Shown in pieces: positions 5,928-13,905 of a DNA stretch of 20,790 nt (positions are counted from its first letter, which is position 1; the number at the start of each line of letters is the position of its first letter). Location: NCBI GenBank assembly GCA_018679295.1, contig JAHHLP010000212.1, positions 1 to 20,790 of the forward strand, written 5' to 3'. The position numbers and the translations under genes are program-made. This DNA comes from Rhodothermia bacterium (GTDB lineage Bacteria; Bacteroidota; Rhodothermia; Rhodothermales; JABDKH01). Under the pieces are notes generated by a model, which saw only the letters and a program-made list of their open reading frames with translations, did not search any database and had not been told where the DNA came from.

Positions 5928-7598
5928 TTAGCCTCGAGCGAGAAGGTGCAGGGTATACTCTACGTATCCCCGATACTCGCCGAACCCGAAGACCGCTGCC
6001 AGGAGAATCGCGATCAGAAGAGGGTGAAGTACCAGCCCTGTCACCAACCACGGAACTGCCGGCTTCGATATACTGACGAAGTCAAGCGTCGTCCGGACTG
6101 TCGATACGACACCAATCAAGAGTGCAAGGACCACCATGAGTGCGACCACCTGAAGTCGCAGATCAGGCCCGAGACCGGCAATTGCCGGAGACACGACGAG
6201 AAACACGAGCAGCGGCCACTGCGACCAAACGATGAGTATGAGTACCTGAGCAGGTAGGAGTACCCGGCCGGCGCGCGAGATCAACGACATCACTGAAGTC
6301 CAGATGACGGCCGCCAGGGAGTACACACTTGCGAAAACGGCAACCATCGTCCACGGCTGATCCAGTAAGGCTCCGACGAAATCCCGCACCTCCGGATTTA
6401 GCCATGAGCTGACCACGACGAATACCGGGCGACTGGATATTTCATGGACGAACACCGTCGCGAGCATGCCAACAGCAATCGAAACGCAGGCCAATGTTGC
6501 CACGGTCTCTGCGGGCATGGATTCGCGTCCGCTCGCAACCGCTTCACGATAGAACCCGTGCGCTCGAAAGTAGCGAGGTATGGTGTTACGCATCTGTGGT
6601 GATGAGGCGTAGACCATACCCAGCAACGCCAGTGCCAGCCACCCCGCTATCGTCATCCACGTCCAGGGCGCCTCCACGGTGTTACCCGACTCGCGTGCAA
6701 AGACAGTTTGGCGGCCGGTCGCAAACCCTCGGACTACGTCGTATGACGGTCGCGGGCCCCCCGATCCGTTCAACAAACCATAGCGGCGCTGTGTCAAATC
6801 GCGAAACGTGTCGTCGATAGCTTGGGGATCACGCCAGCGGTGCACGATTACCAACGAAAGTGCGGACCCCCCTCGCTGTTCTCGAACCTGTGTCAGACGA
6901 TCCTCCAGGAACCGGGCCTGCCACTCCGGCGAGTGCGCATTCAAGGTTCCTGTCTTGTCCAGCTCGAGGTCGACCCACGTTCCAAGCGAAGCCAGCCCAA
7001 GAATCCGTGTCATGGAACCTTGTGCAGCTGCAAGAATCGCATCGAGTCTTGATTGCGAAATATCACGGGCCTCAAGCAGGATGCCGTCCACGATTTCACC
7101 ACACCGGTCGGCCTCGAGAAACGGTGTCGTGTAGTACGTGAAGAGCTCGACGTCAGATCTTTCTATTTCTTCGGCGAGTTTGCGGAAGTAGGCACAGGCC
7201 TGTGGGTCGCTGGTATCCGACAGCCTCGCCAAACCGATAAAACGCGCGGATCGAAAACGCTCGGCGGTCGAGAACTGGTTGCGCAGGGCCTCGAGCGCGT
7301 AGTCTGTCGAGTCAACAAGTGCCGATGATGGCAGAGGTCCAACCTCGAGGTCTTGAAAGAATTCAATGCCAAGTGAGTCGGCGGCAACCAACAGCGACGT
7401 GTTGGTCACCGGTGCCGTCCTCACGACCGTGATGCCCGCATCCCACATCGCAAACAGATCGGATATTGCCGCTGCCTCGTCGTCGGGGATTGACCACGTG
7501 ACGCCGATTCTCGTCTGCTGCGCGTGACTTAGAGTTCCGCAAAACGCGAGCAACGAGAAGAAAAGAGCTAAGCGCGCGGTGGCGGTTGGCGGTCGCAT
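5928..7598 (-). CDS. Exported glycosidase-like domain fused to polytopic membrane domain, unknown function
   Basis: A 556-residue protein that I do not recognise. Residues 1-26 form a signal peptide with an SHA|QQ cleavage site, supporting the ATG at 7598; the frame is open to 7775 but that extension is charged and unlike a signal. An AGGGAG lies 12 bases upstream. Residues 28-300 are soluble and read like an alternating beta/alpha domain; WSIPDDEAA (35-43), HRWRDPQA (253-260) and YGLLNGSGGPRPSYDVVRGF (273-292) recall the last strands of TIM-barrel glycoside hydrolases (GL.x..G.PKPSY). No clear NEP- or NE-type catalytic pair is visible, so it may be non-catalytic. About six membrane helices follow (near 311-331, 364-384, 412-440, 446-475, 480-500, 515-540), somewhat like Yip1-family proteins. 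It follows ftsZ on the same strand but beyond a strong terminator, so it probably has its own promoter, and converges with the cytidylyltransferase gene 18 bases away. Confidence 0.7.
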   Translation of the reverse strand: MRPPTATARLALFFSLLAFCGTLSHAQQTRIGVTWSIPDDEAAAISDLFAMWDAGITVVRTAPVTNTSLLVAADSLGIEFFQDLEVGPLPSSALVDSTDYALEALRNQFSTAERFRSARFIGLARLSDTSDPQACAYFRKLAEEIERSDVELFTYYTTPFLEADRCGEIVDGILLEARDISQSRLDAILAAAQGSMTRILGLASLGTWVDLELDKTGTLNAHSPEWQARFLEDRLTQVREQRGGSALSLVIVHRWRDPQAIDDTFRDLTQRRYGLLNGSGGPRPSYDVVRGFATGRQTVFARESGNTVEAPWTWMTIAGWLALALLGMVYASSPQMRNTIPRYFRAHGFYREAVASGRESMPAETVATLACVSIAVGMLATVFVHEISSRPVFVVVSSWLNPEVRDFVGALLDQPWTMVAVFASVYSLAAVIWTSVMSLISRAGRVLLPAQVLILIVWSQWPLLVFLVVSPAIAGLGPDLRLQVVALMVVLALLIGVVSTVRTTLDFVSISKPAVPWLVTGLVLHPLLIAILLAAVFGFGEYRGYVEYTLHLLARG

Positions 7599-7610
7599 GG
7601 TGAAATCGGG

Positions 7611-7616
7611 CTCCCT
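7611..7616 (-). promoter_or_regulatory. Ribosome-binding site deciding the start of the glycosidase-like membrane protein
   Basis: On the minus strand this reads AGGGAG, 12 bases before the ATG at 7598. Together with the signal peptide that begins at that ATG, it favours this start over the longer in-frame extension to 7775, which would put 59 charged residues ahead of the signal peptide and run the coding region through the terminator. Confidence 0.45.
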
Positions 7617-7675
7617 GATTGGAGTCTTGAAGTTACTTCTCTGTGGGCCCAATTTCCGTTGCACTGCCGGTTCAC

Positions 7676-7718
7676 CGTTTTGAAAAAGAAAGGCCGCGCC
7701 GGTGGGAGAGCGCGGCCT
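7676..7718 (-). terminator. Rho-independent terminator of the dcw operon
   Basis: Read on the minus strand, a 9-base perfect stem (AGGCCGCGC on the plus strand at 7691-7699 pairing with GCGCGGCCT at 7710-7718) encloses a 10-base loop and is followed directly by TTTCTTTTTCAAAA. A GC-rich stem with a T-rich run on the 3' side is the canonical intrinsic terminator in that orientation. It lies about 140 bases after the ftsZ stop codon and separates ftsZ from the exported membrane-protein gene. In the plus orientation the T run is missing, so it serves the leftward dcw transcript. Confidence 0.85.
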
Positions 7719-7858
7719 GGGCCGGAACGAATCGGAGGGCAGCGACCTTGATGGTCGAATACCGACTGAGGCCAATCACTGGCTTAGCGGAACTGGAGGG
7801 ACCCGCTCTGACAGCCGGTTGATTCGTCCCGTTGGGGCTTGTCGAGGATGAAGGGTGG

Positions 7859-9121
7859 TCAGTCCATCATCCTCCTAAGAAAAGCGGGCGTTTCGCGGTC
7901 CTCATTGAGGATGGTCTCCGCTCTGTCACGTACGTCATCGGAGTTGAGTCTCCGAACGTTCGGTCGCGCGGAGCCCTCTGGTGTCTGCTCCACATCGCCT
8001 CGCTCGGTCGAAATCGGTGTGACGTTACGACGAACGTAGGCGGGAACGTCCAGCTGCTTCAGGTTCTCCTCACCCTTGTACTGATAGACCGAGCTGTCCT
8101 TTTGCAGGGATGATCGAACCGGCTTCTTTTTCTCCTCCCGATCCAGTCCGTCGAATCCGGTTGCGATTACGGTAACCCGCAGCTCATCCTTGAGACTGTC
8201 GTCGATCACGGTTCCGAAGATCACTTCCACGTCATCGCCGGCTTCGCGCTGAACGATGCTGGTTGCCTCGGTCGCTTCCCGGATACCCAGCGATTTCCCG
8301 GCCGTAATGTTGACGAGCACGTTGCGAGCGCCTGCGATCGACAAACCGTCCAGAAGCGGACTCGAAATAGCCTCGATCGCAGCGACTTCTGCACGGTTCT
8401 CGCCTGTTGCAGTGGCGGCTCCCATAAGGGCGGTACCGCCATTCTGCATCGTGGTCTTGACATCGGCAAAGTCCAGGTTGATGAGACCGTGAACGGTAAT
8501 GAGGTCGGATATACCGCGCGTTGCATTGTAAAGAACCTCATCGGCCTTCGTAAATGCTTCAACCAGACTGGTGTTATCCTCAGCGATATCCAGAAGGCGC
8601 TCATTCGGGATGACAATCAGCGTATCTACATGCTCGCGAAGACGATCTATTCCCTCAAGCGCCGTCTTCGTGCGTCGCCGGCCCTCGCACTCAAAGGGCT
8701 TCGTGATGATGGATACGCTGAGAATTCCCAGGCTCTTGGTTATCGCAGCGACAACGGGAGCTCCACCAGTGCCGGTCCCACCTCCCATGCCGGCAGTAAT
8801 GAAGACCATGTCGAAGCCCTCGAGCGCCTGCTCAATCTGCTCGAAGTTTTCCTGAACAGCTTCGGCTCCCATCGATGGTCGTGCGCCTGCGCCGAGACCC
8901 TTGGTAACTCCCCGGCCGACTTGAATCTTGGTTGGGGCCTTATTGACGTTCAGTGCCTGCGCATCCGTGTTGATCGCAATAAACTCAACACCCTGAATGC
9001 CCCTGTCCACCATGTTATTTACGGCGTTGCCGCCACCACCTCCGACGCCAACCACGCAAATCTTTGCCTCGCCGCTCGATGCTTCATCGAACTTGAAGCG
9101 AGGGCTGAATAGGTTTTCCAT
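7859..9121 (-). CDS. ftsZ: Cell division GTPase FtsZ
   Basis: A 420-residue tubulin homologue that polymerises with GTP into the cytokinetic Z ring under the inner membrane. Seen: GVGGGGGNAVNNM (25-37); the tubulin signature GGGTGTGG (113-120); the T7-loop catalytic segment NLDFADVKTTM (215-225), which completes the GTPase site of the adjacent subunit; and a variable acidic linker from about 330. The tail ends in ETPAFLRRMMD (410-420), a conserved C-terminal peptide that should bind FtsA and other partners; a second similar stretch, QLDVPAYVRR, lies at 356-365. The strong GGAGGAG 3 bases upstream of the ATG supports the start. It is the last gene of the dcw operon, 85 bases after ftsA, and is followed by the intrinsic terminator. 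All residues expected for GTP binding and hydrolysis appear present. Confidence 0.99.
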   Translation of the reverse strand: MENLFSPRFKFDEASSGEAKICVVGVGGGGGNAVNNMVDRGIQGVEFIAINTDAQALNVNKAPTKIQVGRGVTKGLGAGARPSMGAEAVQENFEQIEQALEGFDMVFITAGMGGGTGTGGAPVVAAITKSLGILSVSIITKPFECEGRRRTKTALEGIDRLREHVDTLIVIPNERLLDIAEDNTSLVEAFTKADEVLYNATRGISDLITVHGLINLDFADVKTTMQNGGTALMGAATATGENRAEVAAIEAISSPLLDGLSIAGARNVLVNITAGKSLGIREATEATSIVQREAGDDVEVIFGTVIDDSLKDELRVTVIATGFDGLDREEKKKPVRSSLQKDSSVYQYKGEENLKQLDVPAYVRRNVTPISTERGDVEQTPEGSARPNVRRLNSDDVRDRAETILNEDRETPAFLRRMMD

Positions 9122-9124
9122 TTT

Positions 9125-9131
9125 CTCCTCC
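9125..9131 (-). promoter_or_regulatory. Strong Shine-Dalgarno sequence of ftsZ
   Basis: The minus strand reads GGAGGAG-AAA-ATG, the strongest ribosome-binding site noticed in the window and much clearer than those of ftsA, murD or the left-hand genes. It fixes the ftsZ start at 9121 and fits the high protein level of FtsZ relative to FtsA expected in most bacteria. Confidence 0.7.
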
Positions 9132-9206
9132 AGTTTCTTGTAATCCCCAAGGGATGTCTATCTGAATGCCGATTGACCTGTCGGCTAGTCTTCCGTTGTC
9201 CTCGTT

Positions 9207-10475
9207 CTAAAGCTCATCAAACCACGCTTTCATTCGCTGCGCGATCTTGTTCACGAGCTTGTCTCCCGGCACTCCGTCGTGGCCGACAGGCACCGTCATT
9301 TCCGACGACATCGAGGCGCCTCCTCGCAGCTCCGGTCTGAGTGCGAACAAGACGAGCCCGACGGCCGTCGCATATTTTGGGTCGCTGACCTCCTCAACGA
9401 GACCACCAGCGAGCCCCATGGGCAAGCCCACCCGTGCGTCGACGTTCAAGACCTCCGAGGCCAGCTCTGCGGTACCGGGCACCATCGAGCCGCCACCGGT
9501 CAAGACGACTCCCGACGACAGGTGACGCCCGTAGCCACTGCGCTTGATTTCGATGGCCGCGATTTCCAGTATCTCTTCCATTCTCGGCTGCACGATCTGA
9601 GCGAGCACGCCGCGGCTAATCGTCTTCTCGTTTCGCCCCCCTATGCCGGGGATCGTGACCGTCTCATCTTCCTTGATGACCTCAGCGACCGCAGCTCCAT
9701 AGTTGCACTTCAGGTACTCGGCCTGATCGCGCATCACGCCTAGACCCTTGCGAATATCGTCCGTGACGTTGTTGCCTGCGACGGCGATCACGGCGGTATG
9801 GCGAATGGTGTTATCCTCGAAAACCGCGATGTCCGTCGTGCCACCACCGATGTCGATAAGCGCCACTCCGACCTCCTTCTCATCGGGATGCAGGACGGCA
9901 AAGGATGATGCGAGGGGCTCCAGCACAATGTCGGCCACTTCGAAGCCGGCCTTCTCGATGCAGCGATAGATGTTCTTTGCGGCCGATACCAACCCTGTGA
10001 TGATGTGGACATTGGCCTCAAGCCGCACGCCACTCATCCCGACCGGGTCGGCAACGCCGTCCTGCCCATCGACGATAAAGTCCTGCGGGATCACGTGAAG
10101 GATCTCACGGTCGGCGGGCATCGCAACGTGCATTGTGTCGGCGAGCAGTCGCTGCACATCGCGCGGCGTGACTTCGTTGTCGCGGTTCGAGATCGTAATC
10201 ACCCCGCGGCTCTGGAAGCTCTGAACGTGATCCCCCGCGATCCCAACGACCACACTCTTAACCTGAACGCCGGCACCTCGTTCGGCCTCACTCACAGCCT
10301 CACGTACCGCAGCCACCGTCCGATCGATGTTCACGACCACGCCGCGATTCAGTCCGTCCGACTCGGCACGGCCAAATCCGAGAATGTTGATCCTGTCAAG
10401 GTCATCGACGGCCGCGACTACGGCACAGACCTTCGTCGTGCCTATGTCAAGCCCTACCACAATGTTGTCGTTCAT
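9207..10475 (-). CDS. ftsA: Cell division protein FtsA
   Basis: A 422-residue actin-like ATPase that tethers FtsZ filaments to the inner membrane and recruits later divisome proteins. Seen: the phosphate-1 motif VVGLDIGTTKVCAVV (6-20); the phosphate-2 motif ALIDIGGGTTDIAVF (205-219); the adenosine motif VVLTGGGSMVPG (323-334); and an SHS2-like 1C domain inserted between about 85 and 165. The C-terminal residues DKLVNKIAQRMKAWFDEL (405-422) form the amphipathic membrane-targeting helix. The ATG at 10475 is chosen because the family begins just before the phosphate-1 strand; a TTG at 10520 would add 15 residues with no family support. The region ahead of the ATG shows no strong ribosome-binding site. 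It follows ftsQ by 72 bases and precedes ftsZ, the usual order. Confidence 0.97.
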   Translation of the reverse strand: MNDNIVVGLDIGTTKVCAVVAAVDDLDRINILGFGRAESDGLNRGVVVNIDRTVAAVREAVSEAERGAGVQVKSVVVGIAGDHVQSFQSRGVITISNRDNEVTPRDVQRLLADTMHVAMPADREILHVIPQDFIVDGQDGVADPVGMSGVRLEANVHIITGLVSAAKNIYRCIEKAGFEVADIVLEPLASSFAVLHPDEKEVGVALIDIGGGTTDIAVFEDNTIRHTAVIAVAGNNVTDDIRKGLGVMRDQAEYLKCNYGAAVAEVIKEDETVTIPGIGGRNEKTISRGVLAQIVQPRMEEILEIAAIEIKRSGYGRHLSSGVVLTGGGSMVPGTAELASEVLNVDARVGLPMGLAGGLVEEVSDPKYATAVGLVLFALRPELRGGASMSSEMTVPVGHDGVPGDKLVNKIAQRMKAWFDEL

Positions 10476-10547
10476 AGCCGGTATGTTTTGTGCATCATGA
10501 GCGGGGCGCTTCTCGCGCAACGCAGGTTTATGCGGTCTGGTGTATTG

Positions 10548-11354
10548 TCATTTTGTGATGATTCGGCTGTCGAAACGGAGGTCAATCTGTTCAATGTTGG
10601 TCGTGGCATCTGCCAGCAATACCTGATCCCAGTATGCGCGAAGCTTGACAAGCTGGTTTTCAAGGTCATCTGACTTGACAACCACCTTAATCGACGGTCT
10701 TGATCCGACGGGAGTCGTATGGACGATCAGGTCGTCGCCGGAACCGATCTCTACCTCAGAGATCAATGCATCAATCTCCGGATCAAGCCGGTCCGCGATC
10801 TCCGCCAGACGTCTGACGTGCGCATTGCGCGTGGGCTCGTTCGGTGGCAGTTTCTCATCATATCCGTATATGAGCGGCACATCGTAGGCAACGCCGGCGA
10901 CGAAGGGCATTCGGTAGCCGTGTTGGTCGATGAACCATGTGGGCCTACCATCCTCGACCGCCAACAGCGTCGGCTCCCTCGGGGTAACGTTCACGATGAG
11001 CTTGCCGCCCGGCGTTCTGTTGACGAAGGCCGATTCAACCCATGGATGCTGCACGACGCGATCAACGACTACGGCGGGGTCTACGTCGTAGAGAGGTCCA
11101 CCCGGCTCTATTCCCACAAGCGAAGCAATATTCGCGCTGTCGGCTGCAATTGCGAGGCAGCCGGGGGAGGAGGAGAACCAACTCGCATCGCAAGAATGGC
11201 GCACTTCAATACGGGTGATGGCAACGTCCGAGCGCCACTGCCAGCCGATCACTGCGAGCGTGCCGAAAATGATCGCAGCAATGATCCCCCGATACGTCCA
11301 CCTTCGACCGGACGCTGCCGCTTCCTCATCACGAGGGATTTTCGGAACCTGCAT
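10548..11354 (-). CDS. ftsQ: Cell division protein FtsQ/DivIB
   Basis: A 268-residue bitopic inner-membrane protein linking early and late divisome parts by binding the FtsB/FtsL pair. Seen: a short cytoplasmic N-terminus with basic residues, one transmembrane helix (about 23-39), then a periplasmic POTRA-like segment (about 45-125) with DVAITRIEVRHS, LYDVDPAVVVDRVVQHPWVESAFVNRTPGGKLIVNVTPREP split across it, and a beta domain with FIDQHGYRMP (141-150). The loop between the first POTRA strand and helix is enlarged and has two cysteines (54 and 66). It begins 8 bases after murC, in the position expected for ftsQ, with no murB or ddl between. The sequence of this family is weakly conserved, so the assignment rests on topology, the POTRA pattern and gene order. 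Confidence 0.92.
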   Translation of the reverse strand: MQVPKIPRDEEAAASGRRWTYRGIIAAIIFGTLAVIGWQWRSDVAITRIEVRHSCDASWFSSSPGCLAIAADSANIASLVGIEPGGPLYDVDPAVVVDRVVQHPWVESAFVNRTPGGKLIVNVTPREPTLLAVEDGRPTWFIDQHGYRMPFVAGVAYDVPLIYGYDEKLPPNEPTRNAHVRRLAEIADRLDPEIDALISEVEIGSGDDLIVHTTPVGSRPSIKVVVKSDDLENQLVKLRAYWDQVLLADATTNIEQIDLRFDSRIITK

Positions 11355-11362
11355 GTCTGTCT

Positions 11363-12775
11363 TTATGGCTTTACTGTATTGTCTAGTTCGTCCGCGAGCT
11401 TCCTGGTTGCGCGCCAGATATCTCCGGCACCCATAAAGATCGCTGCATCACCCGGTGACACGATTCGCTTCACGGTCTGCGGCAAATCGTGAACTGACGG
11501 CACGTATCGAACATCCGAGTGTCCGTATTGCCGGGCCAGATCTGCCAGTACCGATCCGTCAACCCCTTCGATGGGCTGTTCGCGGGCACCGTACACATCA
11601 GTGATTATGAGGATGTCCGCATCCCGAAACGCCTTTGCGAATTCGTCTTTGAAATCAACGGTTCGCGAGTAGAGATGCGGTTGGAAGACCGCGATCAAGC
11701 GGCGCTTGGGCCAAGCCTGGGTTGCTGCGGCAAGCGTCGCCTCTACCTCAACCGGATGATGCGCGTAGTCGTCAATGACCATCACGTCGTTTGCCGTTGA
11801 CAATACTTCGAACCGCCTTCGCACTCCCAAAAACCGGTTCAAGGCCGACATGATGTCGTTCGCCGGGATGTCCAACTCAAGTCCGACCGCAAAGGCGGCA
11901 AGTGCGTTTCGGACGTTGTGAATACCGGGCAGCTGAATCTCGACCGGTGTCGGGTTGGAGTCATCCACAATGACGTCGAACGAGGTGGCCAAACCGTTGC
12001 GAACAACGTTGTCTGCCCTTACCGCTGCCTGACGTGACAAGCCGTAGGTGACCACCCTTCGGTCGAGCCGTCCGACGATCGACTGCACGTTAGGGTCGTC
12101 GAGACAGACTACTGCGGCGCCAAAAAACGGGATGCTGTTTGCAAACTGTACGAACGAGTCCTTCAGGTCATCGAGACCGGAGTAGATGTCGAGGTGCTCG
12201 GCGTCGATGGACGTGATGACGGCGATCGAAGGTGTGAGACGAAGGAATGTTCGGTCGTACTCGTCTGCTTCGATCACGATGATGTCGCCTTTTCCAACAA
12301 CCGCGTTGGATCCGAACACGGCAACTTTCCCCCCGACGATTACGGTGGGATCGAATCCGCCGCTTGCCACGACGGTGCCGGCCATCGAAGTCGTGGTCGT
12401 CTTGCCGTGTGTGCCTGCAATGGCGACTCCGAACTGCATCCGCATCAACTCGCCGAGCATGTCGGCGCGCTTGATGATTGGAATGCGTCGTCTCTCCGCC
12501 TCCAGAGTTTCGGGGTTTGACACCGGGTCGACCGCCGACGAGTAGACGACCACGTCGACGTCGGAAATATTCTCGGCGGCATGACCTTTTCTGATCTGCG
12601 CACCGAGATCGACCAGGTGTTCGGTCGTCTCGCTCGTGACGAGATCCGAACCGGAAACGTGGTAGCCCCTGCTCAGCAGCACCTCCGCTATCGAGCTCAT
12701 GCCAATGCCGCCGATCCCGACCATGTGCACATGCCGTGTACGTCCGAGGGACGGCTGTCTTCGGGTCTCCGTCAT
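11363..12775 (-). CDS. murC: UDP-N-acetylmuramate--L-alanine ligase MurC
   Basis: A 470-residue cytoplasmic Mur ligase that adds L-alanine to UDP-MurNAc with ATP, the first step of the stem peptide. Seen: the N-terminal UDP-binding loop HMVGIGGIGMSSIAE (17-31), characteristic of MurC; the ATP P-loop GTHGKTTTTSM (121-131), where the His is typical of MurC; DEYDRTFL-type residues around 173-181 (EADEYDRTFLRL), matching the metal/ATP site; HNVRNALAA (285-293); DDYAHHPVEVEATL (330-343); and FQPHLYSRT (363-371). All three Mur-ligase domains are complete. It overlaps murG by 4 bases (ATGA), indicating coupled translation, and is followed 8 bases later by ftsQ. No truncation or missing motif is visible. 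Confidence 0.98.
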   Translation of the reverse strand: MTETRRQPSLGRTRHVHMVGIGGIGMSSIAEVLLSRGYHVSGSDLVTSETTEHLVDLGAQIRKGHAAENISDVDVVVYSSAVDPVSNPETLEAERRRIPIIKRADMLGELMRMQFGVAIAGTHGKTTTTSMAGTVVASGGFDPTVIVGGKVAVFGSNAVVGKGDIIVIEADEYDRTFLRLTPSIAVITSIDAEHLDIYSGLDDLKDSFVQFANSIPFFGAAVVCLDDPNVQSIVGRLDRRVVTYGLSRQAAVRADNVVRNGLATSFDVIVDDSNPTPVEIQLPGIHNVRNALAAFAVGLELDIPANDIMSALNRFLGVRRRFEVLSTANDVMVIDDYAHHPVEVEATLAAATQAWPKRRLIAVFQPHLYSRTVDFKDEFAKAFRDADILIITDVYGAREQPIEGVDGSVLADLARQYGHSDVRYVPSVHDLPQTVKRIVSPGDAAIFMGAGDIWRATRKLADELDNTVKP

Positions 12776-13905
12776 GCCCCCCCTGCCTGCTTCTGAATTC
12801 TTTGGCGCGCGAGGCGGAGTACGGCCTGGGCAAGCCGCGATGCAGCATCAGGATGAGCGGCGGAACGAGCGTTCCGCGCCATCTCAGAGAGCCGTTGCTT
12901 GTCCGGCAGTAGCTCGGCGACCGCAGCGACGAGTCGCGCTTCGAGGTCGCGTTCGGCGATCACTATTGCCGCCTCGGAACGGGCCAGACCGACTGCGTTC
13001 TTCGTTTGATGATCCTCGGCCACATTCGGCGAGGGAACGAGGATGGCAGGCGTTCCGGTAACTAACAGCTCGCTGCATGTGATCGCTCCCGATCGGCACA
13101 GAGCCAGGTCGGCAGCGGCGTAGGCGAGATCCATCCGTTCTACGTACTCCAACAGCCGCACGTCGGCATGGTCACCGACGGCCTGACGGACGCGGTCAAA
13201 GTATCGTGGGCCCGTCTGCCAAAGTAGCAATGTGCCTTTCCCGGTCAGACTCGGCCACAGCCGCATCAGGATCTCGTTCATCGCCTGACTTCCGAGCGAT
13301 CCACCAAACGCGAAAAGGACACGCGCCTCATCCGGGATGCCGAAGTGGCTTCGCGCTTCTTCGCGACTCGCACCAACGAGATCTGAACGCGTCGGATTGC
13401 CGGAAACGACGCACCGGTCGTCCGGGAAATAGTCGACAGCCTCCGGGAACGCCACATGAACCTCATCCACTCGCTTGCCAAGCAGCCGGTTTGTGATGCC
13501 GGGGTATGCGTTCTGCTCCTGAATCAGGGTCTTGCGGCCGAGGAGCGACCCCGCCGCGACGACCGGTCCCGTCACGTAGCCACCGGTGCCCACCACCACG
13601 TCCGGGTCGAATGCCCGCACGAGAGAGACGCTCTGCACAAACCCTCGGCCAACCTTGAACGGCATCGCCAGGTTGCGGGCAGTGAGCTTTCGTTGGAGTC
13701 CCGCCGCAGAGATCGGCGAGATCTCATAGCCGGAAGCGGGTACCACTCTCCACTCCAGTCGTTCTCGGGTGCCTGCAAAGATGATGGCAGCCTCCGGCGT
13801 CATCGAACGCACCTCGTCAGCTACGGCGATGGCAGGGTAGACATGACCCCCCGTGCCGCCGGCCGCAAAAAGTATTCTTGGGCGATCGCTGCGACTCGTA
13901 GTCAT
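12772..13905 (-). CDS. murG: Undecaprenyl-PP-MurNAc-pentapeptide GlcNAc transferase MurG
   Basis: A 377-residue peripheral inner-membrane GT28 enzyme that adds GlcNAc from UDP-GlcNAc to lipid I to make lipid II. Seen: the first glycine-rich loop FAAGGTGGHVYPAIAVA (13-29), which binds the lipid-linked acceptor; GTGGYVTGP (106-114), the second conserved loop; HQEQNAYPG-like IQEQNAYPGITNRLL (128-142); the C-terminal-domain loop FGGSLGSQAMNE (200-211); CRSGAITCSEL (270-280); and PNVAEDHQTKNA (293-304), contacting the UDP-GlcNAc. Both Rossmann domains are complete. The ATG at 13905 overlaps the ftsW stop by 4 bases, and the gene's stop overlaps murC by 4 bases, so ftsW-murG-murC are tightly coupled. 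Lipid II made here feeds FtsW next door. Confidence 0.98.
   Translation of the reverse strand: MTTSRSDRPRILFAAGGTGGHVYPAIAVADEVRSMTPEAAIIFAGTRERLEWRVVPASGYEISPISAAGLQRKLTARNLAMPFKVGRGFVQSVSLVRAFDPDVVVGTGGYVTGPVVAAGSLLGRKTLIQEQNAYPGITNRLLGKRVDEVHVAFPEAVDYFPDDRCVVSGNPTRSDLVGASREEARSHFGIPDEARVLFAFGGSLGSQAMNEILMRLWPSLTGKGTLLLWQTGPRYFDRVRQAVGDHADVRLLEYVERMDLAYAAADLALCRSGAITCSELLVTGTPAILVPSPNVAEDHQTKNAVGLARSEAAIVIAERDLEARLVAAVAELLPDKQRLSEMARNARSAAHPDAASRLAQAVLRLARQRIQKQAGGA

Noticed and set aside
5907..5930. TAACT...AGTTA inverted repeat linking the two convergent stop codons, with a GGCGTCGCC centre
   Set aside because: Part of the symmetry comes from both genes ending in TAA; the stem is interrupted and has no T run on either side, so it is not a convincing bidirectional terminator.
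7629..7639. GAAGTTACTTC palindrome before the exported membrane-protein gene
   Set aside because: Only 5-base arms, no second copy and no promoter elements that can be placed next to it; expected by chance at this length.
7598..7775. N-terminal extension of the exported membrane protein by 59 residues
   Set aside because: It would place charged residues before a clear signal peptide and run coding sequence through the intrinsic terminator; the ATG at 7598 has a better ribosome-binding site.
8489..9112. Plus-strand frame of 207 codons opposite ftsZ
   Set aside because: Antisense to a highly conserved gene, no recognisable domain, no ribosome-binding site; explained by codon bias of ftsZ.
10005..10673. 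Plus-strand frame of 222 codons opposite ftsA
   Set aside because: Antisense shadow of ftsA with no motif of its own.
10719..11492. Plus-strand frame of 257 codons opposite ftsQ and the murC end
   Set aside because: Antisense to ftsQ, low-complexity charged product with no family features.
12168..12848. Long minus-strand frame (226 codons) inside murC and the murG end
   Set aside because: It is an out-of-frame shadow of murC, with a very Arg-rich, repetitive composition typical of high-GC alternative frames; murC is unambiguous.
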